Below, piece by piece: positions 24,377 through 35,272 of a stretch of 64,000 bases of DNA (the first letter of the stretch is position 1; each line of letters opens with the position of its first letter). The notes beneath the pieces were generated by a model. It was not told the origin of the DNA. It saw only the letters and a list, made by a program, of their open reading frames with translations, and made no database searches. A program made the position numbers and the translations under genes. Source of the DNA: Augochlora pura (taxonomy: Eukaryota; Arthropoda; Insecta; Hymenoptera; Halictidae); assembly GCF_028453695.1 (NCBI RefSeq), contig NC_135773.1, positions 13,826,001 to 13,890,000 of the forward strand, in the 5' to 3' direction.

Positions 24377-24801
24377 TATGTGAATACATGTGATTTCTTC
24401 TTCTTTGTTTCCAGTGTTTGATCAGAAATGAAGGGAGAAATTACTTGTAGAAATAAGTGTGACCACATGGTAGTACTATTCTGGAGACACCTGACTTGCA
24501 ACAGCAAATCCTTTGTACAGATGCTTTCTCTATTTAATAACATGGAAACCAAAAAAAAGCAAAACCGAGATTAATTTAAAAATAGTACATTTGTGATATT
24601 TAATTTTGCATCAATGGATAACAATATTAAATAATATTATATGATATCATGTCCTACATATATATTATTCTTTTGTAAACTCACCAATGTATTTTATACA
24701 CATATATCATTTATACTGTAGTTATCAAAAGTAACACATTAAATGCTGACAAAGTGATGAATAAAAATCAAAAGTAAAGATATGAATAAGTGAAAATATA
24801 C
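24377..24801. other. Gap between the mariner and the last recognised MULE-gene exon
   Basis: About 425 bases, A+T-rich. The final exon of the MULE-derived gene should be here or beyond the mariner. An acceptor-like CTCCAG at about 24483-24488 (minus strand) followed by AATAG would give a two-codon ending, but I cannot prove it. Confidence 0.3.
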
Positions 24802-27800
24802 CTTCTATTAAACTCTGACCATTAATTTGACTACCACTTATACAAATGTCAGTATCTGCAAAACGATTTTAATTAACACTAGATTGCCTAAGCAAGTCAT
24901 TTTGACTGCTTTTCAATTAGAAAAATAATTATGTAAATAATGACACAGCTTCTTATAATTTTGTGACTTTTTCTACAACATATAAATGCGTTTATTAATC
25001 ATTGTTGCTGCCCCCCCCCCCCCCCCTCCTTCGTTTCCGGTATATATATATATGTGTTATACCCATATTACCGAAAAGCAGTCATTTTCCCGTCTTTCTA
25101 GTGTTAATAAAATAGTATCAAAAAACTTGAGCATCGTCTGAAAATGTAAGTGAAGGTTAAACATACCATTGGTCATATTATCCACACTTATGTGTAATTC
25201 CTGTAAAGCTTTATTTATATCACCTAAAACACATCAGTATACAATAAACATGAACCAAATAAAATTTACTAACTTTGTAATACATAATTTAAACATTAAT
25301 AACATAGATTTGATGATCAGAAATTTACCCTGTAATGCTCCTTCCTTGTTCCAATTTCCTAAATGTACACAAGACTCATCTTCTTTACAGCTACATATTA
25401 CAAAAACGTCATTATCTACAAAAAAATGATGTACATCAATTATTAGTTGTTAAACGTAGTAACAACTCAAAATAATACAAATTTTAACCCTTTGAGTTCT
25501 GAATACTCGCGGCCTATGCCGTCCATACAGACGGCACGCGGCTGGCGCTGACGATCGCCGGGGACTGAATACTTTTTCGCGCAGTATGGATCTCGTTGGC
25601 GGCGTATGACACATTATAATGTAGTATACAATCCAATTATCTTTCTTTTGTCTTTTGCACATTATATTAAAACATTTTTATTTTCAATATATACTGTTTA
25701 CTCACCTGGTAGAATTTGAATTCCCAGTAATTTAATAATTATAATGTGTTCGGATATTCAAAATCAGAAAATTAAACAAATCATAAGAAGGATTATATAA
25801 TCATGGAAAGGCTTCAAATATATGTATTAATAATATATATATATAAATTTTGTTTTTCATCGTTGCTAAGTGACGAGATATGCGAGTGTTGCATAGTACA
25901 CTAATTATTTTTGCCAAGCGCGTATTTGCGTCCATAGTCCATACCGATGACATCTGCAGAGCGCGTATTTGCGTTCATAGTCTATATCGATAGCTTTCGC
26001 TGGACGCATATATGCGCCCATAGCACTCAAAGGGTTAACAAAAAAAGAAATGAAAGATGAACAGGTATAACACAAGGTACCTTCTACTGCACTATATGTA
26101 GGTACTCCTTGATTTACTGTCGAAATGATACCCGTCGATGTTGATGAAATGTCATCTATAAAAGATTATGTACCATAATAATTGACATGTTAAATAATAA
26201 ATACAATTAAAGACTGGAATAATTAGAATCATGTACCATCTTTGCCATTGATTATTGTATTTTCTACTTGTACATATCGAGTACAAAAGTCTCCGTTACT
26301 CGTGTACGCGAGTAATCTGTCGTCTGAAAAAGATTGATAAAAGATGGGAATTTGTTCAAATGAAATGCAAATAGTTAACAGAATTCATCTCAGTTTGGAG
26401 ATAGAGATATTTACCTGTACTAAATCTTTCAATCGAGCGAGTTTCATTATATACATCACTTTCATCGCAGTCTAAAAACGAATTAAAAAAATTTTACTTG
26501 AAGCATAGGTCGAACGTAGCAATGTTAAAGTATAGAAACGTACCACTTGACAATACGTGCTGTAATCATCAAATTCTCTTGGAATAACTTAATTTTGGCG
26601 TTCTTTTCTCTATTGGCACGAGTACGAATCCGTGTGACTTTTAAGTTTCTTAATAAACGTTTGTAATCAGTTGTTTCATCTTTGATTAGTTTTAACAAGT
26701 TATCTGTAAAACAATTTTAAAAAAATGTTAGTGCAAGAAAACAAAAAGAATTACACGTATTAAAAGCGCGTGAAAACTTGCCTAAAAAAATCCACAAATT
26801 CGGCCGCGTTGTTTGGAAACGTTGCGCAAGAGTATTATTAAAAGACTCAACAATGTTCTTAGTCCTCACTGCAGAACCGTATACGCTAACCTTAGAAGAA
26901 ATAGGAAGCCACACATTGCGCAGATATGCCATAAACAGAAGTACATTTGGAAATGTGCCAGATAAACGGTCAGCAACTAATTGAATTTGGTGTAATGCTT
27001 CTGGAAACATAACGCATGGAGCTAAAGGCATTGTCATAGCCATTGATATAATTTCTCTTGGTGCTCCTTGCAACCCCAACTTCTTCCACTTCCTCAATAG
27101 AGCCTGAATAACAAAAAACAGATTATTCAATTTTCTATTCAGCACATTCATGTGCTAAGTATTGCAAAAAATACATGAATAATGCCAATAGTTATATTCT
27201 ACCTGAGTGAAATGAAACCAGCACCCATGTATGGTAACCGTGGGGAATTGTGCTTGTACACTCTCTATAGCAGCCCTCTCGTAATCCAACATGACAGTTT
27301 CTAAGTTGTCTTGCAATCGTGGAACAAGAGAAACTATTTTTCTCCATATTGCACTGTACATTGACTTAGTACGACATTCACATAAAACAAAAATGACACC
27401 GATTCCCTGTAAATTAACATCATCTTTTAATCTGATAATGTGTGGTAAGCGTAATGGAAATTATCAACAATGGTATACCGTGTCATTGTAACGTATGTGT
27501 ACAGTGTAGAGTTGATGAAAGAGAGGAATTCGTAGTACCACCTAATAAGAGATGGAAAATGATCAAAATGTAGAGACTTTCTTCACTTAAAAGGTATTAA
27601 TCAAGTAAATGGTTTATCTTAAATACTTACAGAAAAAGTACCATCCATATATATTTCTTTGGCATTTTCTAATGCAGTCAGCAATGTAGTATTAGAGAAA
27701 ATTAGTGCGTATTTGTTATCATTCGAGATTGCACATCCCTTGTAAATTTCATTGAGGACATCATAATTTTTTAATATTTCGTGTGCACTCTGCACAGTTT

Positions 27801-28108
27801 TTGGCAAACCTGATCGTGATTTTATTTGTTGCTGCATCAGAATTTGTACGACAAATATTGTCAAAGATATCCTTATTATTTACTGAAGAATTTTTAGTAC
27901 ATTCCTCTAGCATGGTTGATTTTAATTTTAATACTTCTGCACAGCGCGGCTCGTTAGGATGATTGTGTCTTTTTCGTAGAAAATAATGATCATCTTTTTC
28001 AATTAATGTCAATATACATTTGTTTGTTTGACGACTAGAACAACGATAGCTCTTCGGATTCTTAGAATCTCTATTATAAGAATATTCTTCGTAAACGCGC
28101 GTATACAA
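24802..28108 (-). CDS. FLYWCH zinc finger plus MULE-transposase-domain gene (domesticated or decaying)
   Basis: Minus-strand exons: 28108-27631, 27541-27479, 27406-27203, 27103-26782, 26703-26557, 26471-26415, 26323-26237, 26155-26081, 25415-25329, 25223-25167 and 24855-24802. The first begins inside the N gap and encodes a FLYWCH-type finger (YRCSSRQTNKCIL, then RKRHNHPNEP). The MULE domain follows with all three acidic residues visible: DGTFS, VMLDYERAAIES and NIVESFNN, plus the GCWFHFTQ motif. A basic tail (TRIRTRANREKNAKIK) leads into six short exons. One base too many in an AAAA run near 27820 shifts the frame between the finger and the MULE domain. The intron after 26782 uses a GC donor. 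Multiple introns and a non-transposon tail suggest a host gene derived from a Mutator-like element. Function is unknown; the last exon is not found. Confidence 0.75.
25011..25026. repeat. C(16) homopolymer
   Basis: Sixteen consecutive C on the plus strand in an intron of the MULE-derived gene. Such runs are error-prone in assemblies. Confidence 0.95.
25487..26034. mobile_element. TTAA-flanked non-autonomous element (piggyBac-like MITE), element B
   Basis: A 548-bp element is flanked by TTAA (25483-25486 and 26035-26038). It has inverted ends CCCTTTGAGT, close to the CCC-starting termini of piggyBac elements. No transposase is encoded. Near the right end, units beginning at 25918, 25961 and 26004 are exactly 43 bp apart, sharing GCGTATTTGCGTCCATAG-like sequence with a palindromic core (ACGCATATATGCGC in the third). 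The element lies in an intron of the MULE-derived gene, between exons 26155-26081 and 25415-25329, and leaves both exons intact. Confidence 0.88.
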
Positions 28109-28208
28109 NNNNNNNNNNNNNNNNNNNNNNNNNNNNNNNNNNNNNNNNNNNNNNNNNNNNNNNNNNNNNNNNNNNNNNNNNNNNNNNNNNNNNNNNNNNN
28201 NNNNNNNN
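28109..28208. other. Assembly gap (100 N)
   Basis: One hundred consecutive N, a conventional placeholder length, so the true size is unknown. It removes the 5' end of the FLYWCH/MULE gene. Confidence 1.
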
Positions 28209-28348
28209 ATGTATGTTGACTTAAATATTTTTCAAATGTTAAAAAAGATTTTTTTGAAACATTACAAACATATTTGTAAAGTCATTTAAATAAACCATGT
28301 GGTATAGAATTGGAAAAATAAAATGTGTTTTACGAAAAAAAAGCTTAG

Positions 28349-28404
28349 ACTCCAACGGGACTTGAACCCGAGCCGTACGCTCTAACCATTGCGCTAACCG
28401 ACTG
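28349..28404 (-). pseudogene. tRNA-like Pol III unit lacking an anticodon arm
   Basis: On the minus strand a D-arm-like A box (GGTTAGCGCAATGGTTAGAGC) is followed after only a few bases by a perfect T arm and B box, CGGG-TTCAAGT-CCCG. A T run of eight follows about 10 bases downstream and would serve as a Pol III terminator. The whole is about 56 bases, too short for a tRNA, and the 5' and 3' acceptor sequences do not pair. It is a tRNA-derived relic or the head of a tRNA-derived SINE. Confidence 0.6.
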
Positions 28405-29673
28405 ATTTGTAATGAGCGGAAACATTTCGGCATACATTGCGCTCGTTACAATTTTTTTGCTCGCTTAATTCACATTTTCAAGGTTAAAAAATTATTTGTG
28501 TCGTTGCAATAACGTTTAAAATTACTTAATCCACACTCGCGGTAATCTAGAAAAGTAGTAGCTTCATTCTGACAGCAAAAAACATCGACACATTGGGTTT
28601 TCATTTTTTTTTACGATGTTGCAGGTTAGCAAAAAATCTGAGAAAAATTGAGTACACGAGTCGTGATAGTATCTTATCAGGGAATTAATATAAAAGTTTT
28701 GAATATAATATAAAAGTGAGAAATCTTCAATTTTCCGATTTTTTGGGGGTTTTTCATTTTTGATAATCACAGCTTGCAAATGAAAAATCTGAAAAAGTTC
28801 TATAACATGCGGCTTAATGTCTAAAATAAGCCATATTTTTTTCAAAATTTTAGAAAGCCGCTAAAGGTGGAAAAATGCCGGAAAACCGCAAAATCTAATT
28901 TACCCTGTAACTACCCTCACGGACAAGTTACAGGGTTAAAATTTTACACGGATGAGTTTTTTTGGTCAGCTATCGAACGGTGTATGACTCATTGAAAAAC
29001 CTCTAAGGGCAGTTTTGACCATCTTAATCGGCTATGCCCTTTGCTGAGAAATGTAGTCGAGTGATTCCATGTAGCGAAAAGTGCAAGTCGAACAGGACGC
29101 CAAGGGTTTCAGATAGAGCGCCAAGTACCGATGCGCGATAAGAATAAGACTGCAAGGACGGTAAAATGAGACAAACTAAATTAATTGGTTTACGATGCGA
29201 CTTGTTTTTTTGCACGTGGTTGGACTGATGTTGTACTGTCTAGCTCACTCGTTATTCTCTTCTTTGTTTACTACGAGGACAGCACTACTCATTTGTAAAT
29301 CGTCAGCCAATCAGAACGCAATAATTCGCTGTTCAATTTGATTCAACAGCTGATTCACAACACGTGCTTAACTAAATTTTACTGTATCTAATAAGTGTGA
29401 ATGATAATGACATGTTATGAAGTAAAAGTACTATACATTTGTGCATATAATTCGTTTATTATAAATATAAAGTAATATAACATTCAATGTTGTAATAATT
29501 TTGAATTATGAAGAATTAAGCTGCACTAAATATGTATCGCGAAAGTTACAGTTAATTTATCCTTTATTTACTATATCAAGATTTTATTTTATACCTTGAA
29601 ACAGATATTTTATTTTGGAAGTTAATACTAATAACCTTTTGTTTCGATGACGAAGGTAAACATTTAAATCATT
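28405..29673. other. Upstream region of the TFIIIA-like gene
   Basis: About 1.3 kb without a recognisable gene. It contains the inverted repeat at 28902-28936 and, at about 29030-29350, a more GC-rich stretch that may include the TFIIIA promoter. Interspersed-repeat character next to the gap is suspected but not shown. Confidence 0.4.
28902..28936. other. Inverted repeat ACCCTGTAACT/AGTTACAGGGT
   Basis: Two perfect 11-base arms (28902-28912 and 28926-28936) are separated by 13 bases. It could form a hairpin or be part of a repeat. No T run follows that would make it a terminator. Confidence 0.8.
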
Positions 29674-31034
29674 ATGGGGCATGATAGAAATTCAGGAACA
29701 GATAGTGCTTTATCTGACATTGAAAGTCATAAAGTGATAGGACAGCCAGAAATATCATATGAAGTTGTAAAAGAAGGTGAAAAAAAATATAAATGTAAAT
29801 TTGATGGATGTGATAAGGCCTTTGTTAGGCCATCTAGATTGTTTAGACATATTAGACTTCATACTGGAGAGGTAATTAGCATTTATACTTCATAAAATGT
29901 AATATGGTGTTTGTTATAATTTATATTCTCTTTCAGAAATGTTACAAATGCACCCATTCAGGATGCGACAAAGCCTACACAAATTCTTCTCATTTAAAAC
30001 GTCATATGACAACTCATAATTTAATCAAGAAAACATACAAGTAAAAGATATTTTCTATATATATTTTAAAATGTTGCATTTAAATGATTTTTAATTAGAT
30101 AAAAATCTTTAATTTTAAAATCTTATACTAATTTCATTCAAGGTGTCCCGAATGCTTACTATTCCTTAGTGATCAGTTTAGTTTGAAGCGCCATTATAAT
30201 CGAAAACATAGAGATCAAGACAAATTGACCTGCAAAGAATGTAATCTAACATTTACTAAAAAGTATCAGCTTGCAACACACATGTCAGTGCATACTGGCA
30301 AATTACATAAGTGTGATCTATGTAATAAGAGTTTCACAAACTTTAGAAAGTATAAAAGACATAATGCAAGTCATCAGGAAGGAACAAAGACTTATCCTTG
30401 CACTGTGACAGGATGTACTGAAGTTTTTACAAAATGGCGTCAGTATTGTGTTCACCAAAAAACACAGCACGTTATTCGTATGTATTTATTAAATTTTTTT
30501 ATAAACTTTCTTATCTATAAACTCCTTTTGTATAGAATTTAATGCATAAAGTTTATTAAATGTTCTTTATTTGTAGATCACAAATGCACAAATTGTGATA
30601 AAGTGTTTTTGACAAAATCTCGTTTAAGAGAACATATTAAAATTCATGCAGAGAGTAGAAAAAGAATTCCTTGCCCATATAACGAGTGTCTCAGAGTATA
30701 TCATTTTAAAAGTAATTTAGACAGTCATATACGAAGAAATCATCTGGGACAAAAGTTTCAGTGTGACATATGTAAAGCAGAGATTTCAACAAAAGCAAAA
30801 TTAGCAGAACACATTCACAAATTGCATATGTCTGAGAAGTTAAGAAGAAGAACTAAGAAAGGACAACGTAAAAAGCGAAAAGATGCTGGGACATGCAAAA
30901 AGAGTGCATTATCTACATTAGTTGGAGTTAATTTACCACCAAGAATAGAACAAATGGTATTGAAGAGAAAAACAGATATACCATACATACAAAAATTTGA
31001 AACAACAGTTCCTAATGACAATTCTGATTTATGA
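29674..31034 (+). CDS. GTF3A: Transcription factor IIIA-like nine-finger C2H2 protein
   Basis: TFIIIA binds the internal control region of 5S rRNA genes and 5S RNA itself, starting Pol III assembly. Four exons at 29674-29871, 29937-30040, 30143-30477 and 30577-31034 give 364 residues. Nine C2H2 fingers can be counted, beginning CKFDGCDKAFVRPSRLFRH, CTHSGCDKAY, CPECLLFL, CKECNLTF, CDLCNKSF, CTVTGCTEVF, CTNCDKVF, CPYNECLRVY and CDICKAEI. Nine fingers of varied spacing, including the TFIIIA-style CxxxxC types, and a basic Lys/Arg tail (RRRTKKGQRKKRKD) fit TFIIIA. Individual residues outside the fingers are poorly conserved in this family, so orthology is inferred from finger number and layout. 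It is divergent from the MULE-derived gene. Confidence 0.85.
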
Positions 31035-32429
31035 TGAAATTTATAATTTCGCAGAAAAAACATGAAAATAAAGGAATTACTTATGAGCTACTTATTTTTC
31101 AATTCTTTCCAAGTATTTTTATTACATATTAGTGTTGATTTCCATCTTTTTTATTTTTAGGCTTCCAGTAATTTTTGTTTTCTGGATTTAATATTTTTTA
31201 CATAATCATACAACACAAATACATAATCCTGTATTTATTTTTATAAACATAGATTTTATTTAATTGTATATTATTAAGATCATTTTCTGTAATTTTATTC
31301 GTATTTTTTTGCTGCGAGTTACTATATTAACACATTATCAACGGGAAACGAGTGTTCTCGTTTTACGACAATTGTGAATTCTTTTAGTAATTTCTCCGAT
31401 AAAGGTGTTATTTATGACAATAGTGCTTTTTTACATTTATTCTACGCATTGTAACTTATATTTATTACTGTCTTTTTGACAATCAATTACATTACAGTAG
31501 TTAATTTAGATACTTATTTTTAGTTTAATTTTTTCCTTAAACTCATCAAAGAATTTCGTGGGAACTCTCTCATTATCTCCTCACTTATTCTCAGCTATTG
31601 CTCTTAGACAATAATGTTTATCTATGAAATATACGATCATATATACAACATCAACATTAAACTTTACATTCAAATTTCCCTCCTATCGCTATTTATTTGA
31701 AAATGTATTGTATTATCATATTAAGTAGTAGCTTTGTCCGCCTGGGTCATGCAACGAGGCAACATAACAGAGCGATTAAAGCGAATTGGTGAGCAATTAT
31801 GAGCAATTAAATTTGTTGAGCTATGTTGAATTAAAATTGGTTAATATGGTGAGCGAGCTTTACGCAGGTCTTATAACTTGTTTTATGCATTATTTCAGAA
31901 ATTACATATTTTTAAAAGCCTTCAGCTACTCGTGAAATTCCCTAGTTGACCCGAATGCTACAGTATGATAGTGGACTCTATCTGAATAGAACAATCTGTT
32001 GTAGTGAACTAAATAACTTGTAAACAAAACCGCGAGTTGCATTTGCGCTAAGCAAGAAGTTATTTCAAATGAACTCGGGAACTCCTCGTTTTCTGGAAGT
32101 AATTTAATTTTGGGTCATCCTGTATGTCATACACCAATACATTCATAACAGCTGTGTTCGTCAGTGGTATGTGTTGTACAGCTGTGGTACAATGTACAAC
32201 TATATTTTTTAAACTTTACATTGTACACGGTAACCTAACAGTTAGTAACCCACCTGTCATTGGTGGATGTATCTCAAATGTCGTCGAAATTATACAAAGA
32301 AAAATTTTTGGTGAAAACCGTCTTATCATGACTAATCTTAAATAGTACACTGCGTTTTATAACGTTGAATCACAATGCCCAGTTAATTAAAAGGACTTGT
32401 ATGACAAACACACAAAGAGATATCAAAAA
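31035..32429. other. Intergenic, TFIIIA / DCAKD
   Basis: About 1.4 kb holding the TFIIIA 3' UTR and the DCAKD promoter. A small hairpin AAACGAG-TGTT-CTCGTTT occurs near 31346. No gene is seen. Confidence 0.5.
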
Positions 32430-33430
32430 ATGTTTATAGTGGGCTTGACAGGCGGAATAGCTACTGGAAAAAGTAGCGTTGCCGCTGTTTTTCGCGAATG
32501 CGGCGTACCTGTCATTGATGCTGATCAAATTGCACGAAAAGGTTAGGAATGAAATTAAAAATATCATTTTTATTTGTCATCACAACATGGTATTTATTGG
32601 TATTTATGTATTTTATAAAATTATTTTATTATGTCACCATTTCAATATTCTTGTTTTTAGAAATTAGCATTTAATATGTTAATGCATAACACTGTTTCTG
32701 TAACATATAAGAACATGAATAATTTAAAAAATTGATTTATTGCAGTTGTGGAACCAGGAAAGCCAGCATGGCACAAAATACGAAAAGAGTTTGGTTCAGA
32801 AGTCTTCTTAGAGACAAAAGAACTTAATAGGGCAAAGCTTGGCGATCTAATATTTAATGATGTACAAAAGAGGAAAAAATTAAATGCTATAACTCATCCA
32901 GATATATACAAAGAAATATACTGGCAAACGTTCAAATATATTTTACAAGGTCATCAGTTTATAGTCATGGATTTACCTCTACTCTTTGAAACAGGACATA
33001 TGTTGAATTACTTGCATAAAATAATTGTTGTAACATGGTAAGATTTATAGTTGAATATAATGTGTAAAATATACTTTTAAAAGACAGTGCTATTAAATAT
33101 TTTAACAAATATCTGTTTCATTTTAGCGAAGAGGATTTACAATTGCAAAGACTAATAGAAAGAACAGGTTTCACAGAAGCCAAAGCAAAACTAAGAATTG
33201 CTGCACAGATGCCATTGGAAAAAAAAGCAGAAATGGCAAACTTTGTGATTGAAAATTCTGGTACTGAACAAGATACCAGAGAACAAACTATTAGAGTTAT
33301 TAATGTGTTAAGGTCTTCCAAATATCATTGGAAATTGCGACTTCTAGTTGGATTTTGTTGCACTATTTTATTAGCAGGAGTATATTGGTTAAGGAACAGA
33401 AGTTTTCGTTCGCTACCAACTGCAGCATAA
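32430..33430 (+). CDS. DCAKD: Dephospho-CoA kinase domain-containing protein
   Basis: CoaE-fold kinase that phosphorylates dephospho-CoA at the 3' hydroxyl of its ribose, the last step of CoA synthesis. Three exons at 32430-32541, 32746-33037 and 33127-33430 give 235 residues. The P-loop GGIATGKS lies at residues 8-15, followed by VPVIDADQIARKVVEPG and the CoaE motifs ITHPDIYKEI and MDLPLLFETG. The lid/AMP-binding region has CEEDLQLQRLIERTGF. A hydrophobic segment near the C-terminus (LLVGFCCTILLAGVYWL) should anchor it in a membrane, as in animal DCAKD. It converges on ZC3H10. Confidence 0.95.
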
Positions 33431-35272
33431 ATTTGCATATTTGTGCAACATAAATTAGTTTGTCAGGGGTCTTCATGCATATTGCATTTATCGAATTTAT
33501 AAATGAAACTATAAATCATAAGTTATGTCGATATGTTGTACAGTTAGTTGAATATATTTAGAAATTATCAAAACTGATAGTATTATTTTCTCAGACATTC
33601 TTATACTTTGTTTTTAAACGTTTCAGATTTTTTCCTGTGATATGCAGATATTCTGTTTTATTATTTTAAATTCAAGATATTTATGTCCATCAAAAATTTT
33701 AATTAATCCATTTTATGAATTGTAATTGAACACTATTGACTGTTATAAATGTGTCATACAAAATTTATACAAAACAAACTTTACCTATATCAAGTACATA
33801 TAAATATGCATAATAATTAATATGGTGGGTGATTGTATTATCAGAAGTAGTAAATTGAAGAGCAGAACAATTTAGGATATAATACATACATATGTACGAT
33901 TAAATTTGTTTAAAGTCATTTACACTACCATATGTCACAATTATTGTTTTGTAAGTAAGGTGTCATAGAAATATGTTGGTGGAATAAACAATAAATTAAA
34001 AATATTTCAAAAAACAGAAAAAGATTTTGTTTTCAATCAATATTTTAGAAATTTAAATTATGATAAAAAAATCACTACTTTTTACTAAACATTAAAAGTA
34101 AGAGTATCGGTTTAATAAAGTGCTTATTAACATAAAGTTATATACATGAAAGGTTGTATGCATATATAAAATACAGCGGTACTTATTGCTCAATCTCTTA
34201 TTCTAATTACGCAAAATATATACATATGTATCAACCCATGATTGATACCATGATTTTAAAACAACTATATGCTTATTTGGTTTAAGGGGCGCATATTATA
34301 CGTTCATGCACCTGATTCTAGTATTGTATGGGTCAGGTTTCAATTCTTTCCTAATTCTTAATTTTTACTACCAAGTAATGACTATCTGAACCCAAAACCA
34401 TTACATTTAAGTATATTGTAAAAACACAAAAAACCACGGTAAGTACTTAATTTATTAAAATATTATTATCTTATAACCTAGTTATTAAAAATGGAAGTAC
34501 AAAAATTTTTTCTGATGAAACAAGGAAGCAACACAATACTATTTACAGCATTTGCATACAGAACAGTCGTAAGATTCATCACCATTTTCAACGCAGAAAT
34601 AAACCTTAACCTTTGAACTTTTACTATATTTCTCTTACATATTTTATTCTCTTTTGTACTTATCTTAAGTTACCTTCTATCTTTTTTGTAATTTACAAAT
34701 TTATGTTTCCTATTAACATCTGATTATCTCCTTTTTTAATGATACAAAAAATTGCCTACAAAATTATTCATATTCTCTGCTGACACTATGCTATTAAGAA
34801 AAGAATAAGAGAATATTATTTTAAACAATTTTCTCATGGTTCTAGTCTATGTCTGTACACACATTGGACATTATAGTATTTATCATTTATATGATAAATC
34901 GCTACAAGGAACGAAATTTCTCGATTCGAGGGGTTCCCAATTAGAGTTATATTATTAAAGTTGTACTGCTAAAAACAGGCATGATCGTTACGTTTGTCCT
35001 GTACGATAAACTTCTAGAAATTCCTAAGCAAAGATTTATGGTTGTAGTATTCGTTTAACTACTGTGATATTTTCAACATTTAATCTCACTAAAGAATATG
35101 CTATTGATCAATTGTAGACATCATCTATTTTATATACGTCTACCATTTACACTTAAAGAGAAGTAGTAGAAATATGTTATTAGTTTGAAAGACTGAATGC
35201 AAAACACAGCATCCTTGACTCATCAGTGTAGGTATGTGAGGTATTTTTTTACGTTCTTTTCTCGCCTATAAT
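33431..35272. other. Convergent 3' region, DCAKD / ZC3H10
   Basis: About 1.8 kb between facing stop codons, very A+T-rich, likely mostly 3' UTRs. I see no open frame, RNA gene or repeat worth naming. Confidence 0.5.

Noticed and set aside
26715..28108. Calling the MULE region a plain Mutator transposon
   Set aside because: Several introns, no terminal inverted repeats or 8-10 bp duplications seen, and a non-transposase tail argue for a host gene or its remnant.
28028..28219. Open frame running through the N gap
   Set aside because: An artefact of translating N as open sequence.
31346..31363. Hairpin AAACGAG-TGTT-CTCGTTT after a TTAACACATT resembling element A's end
   Set aside because: No matching second terminus or TTAA partner could be found, so a decayed element is not supported.
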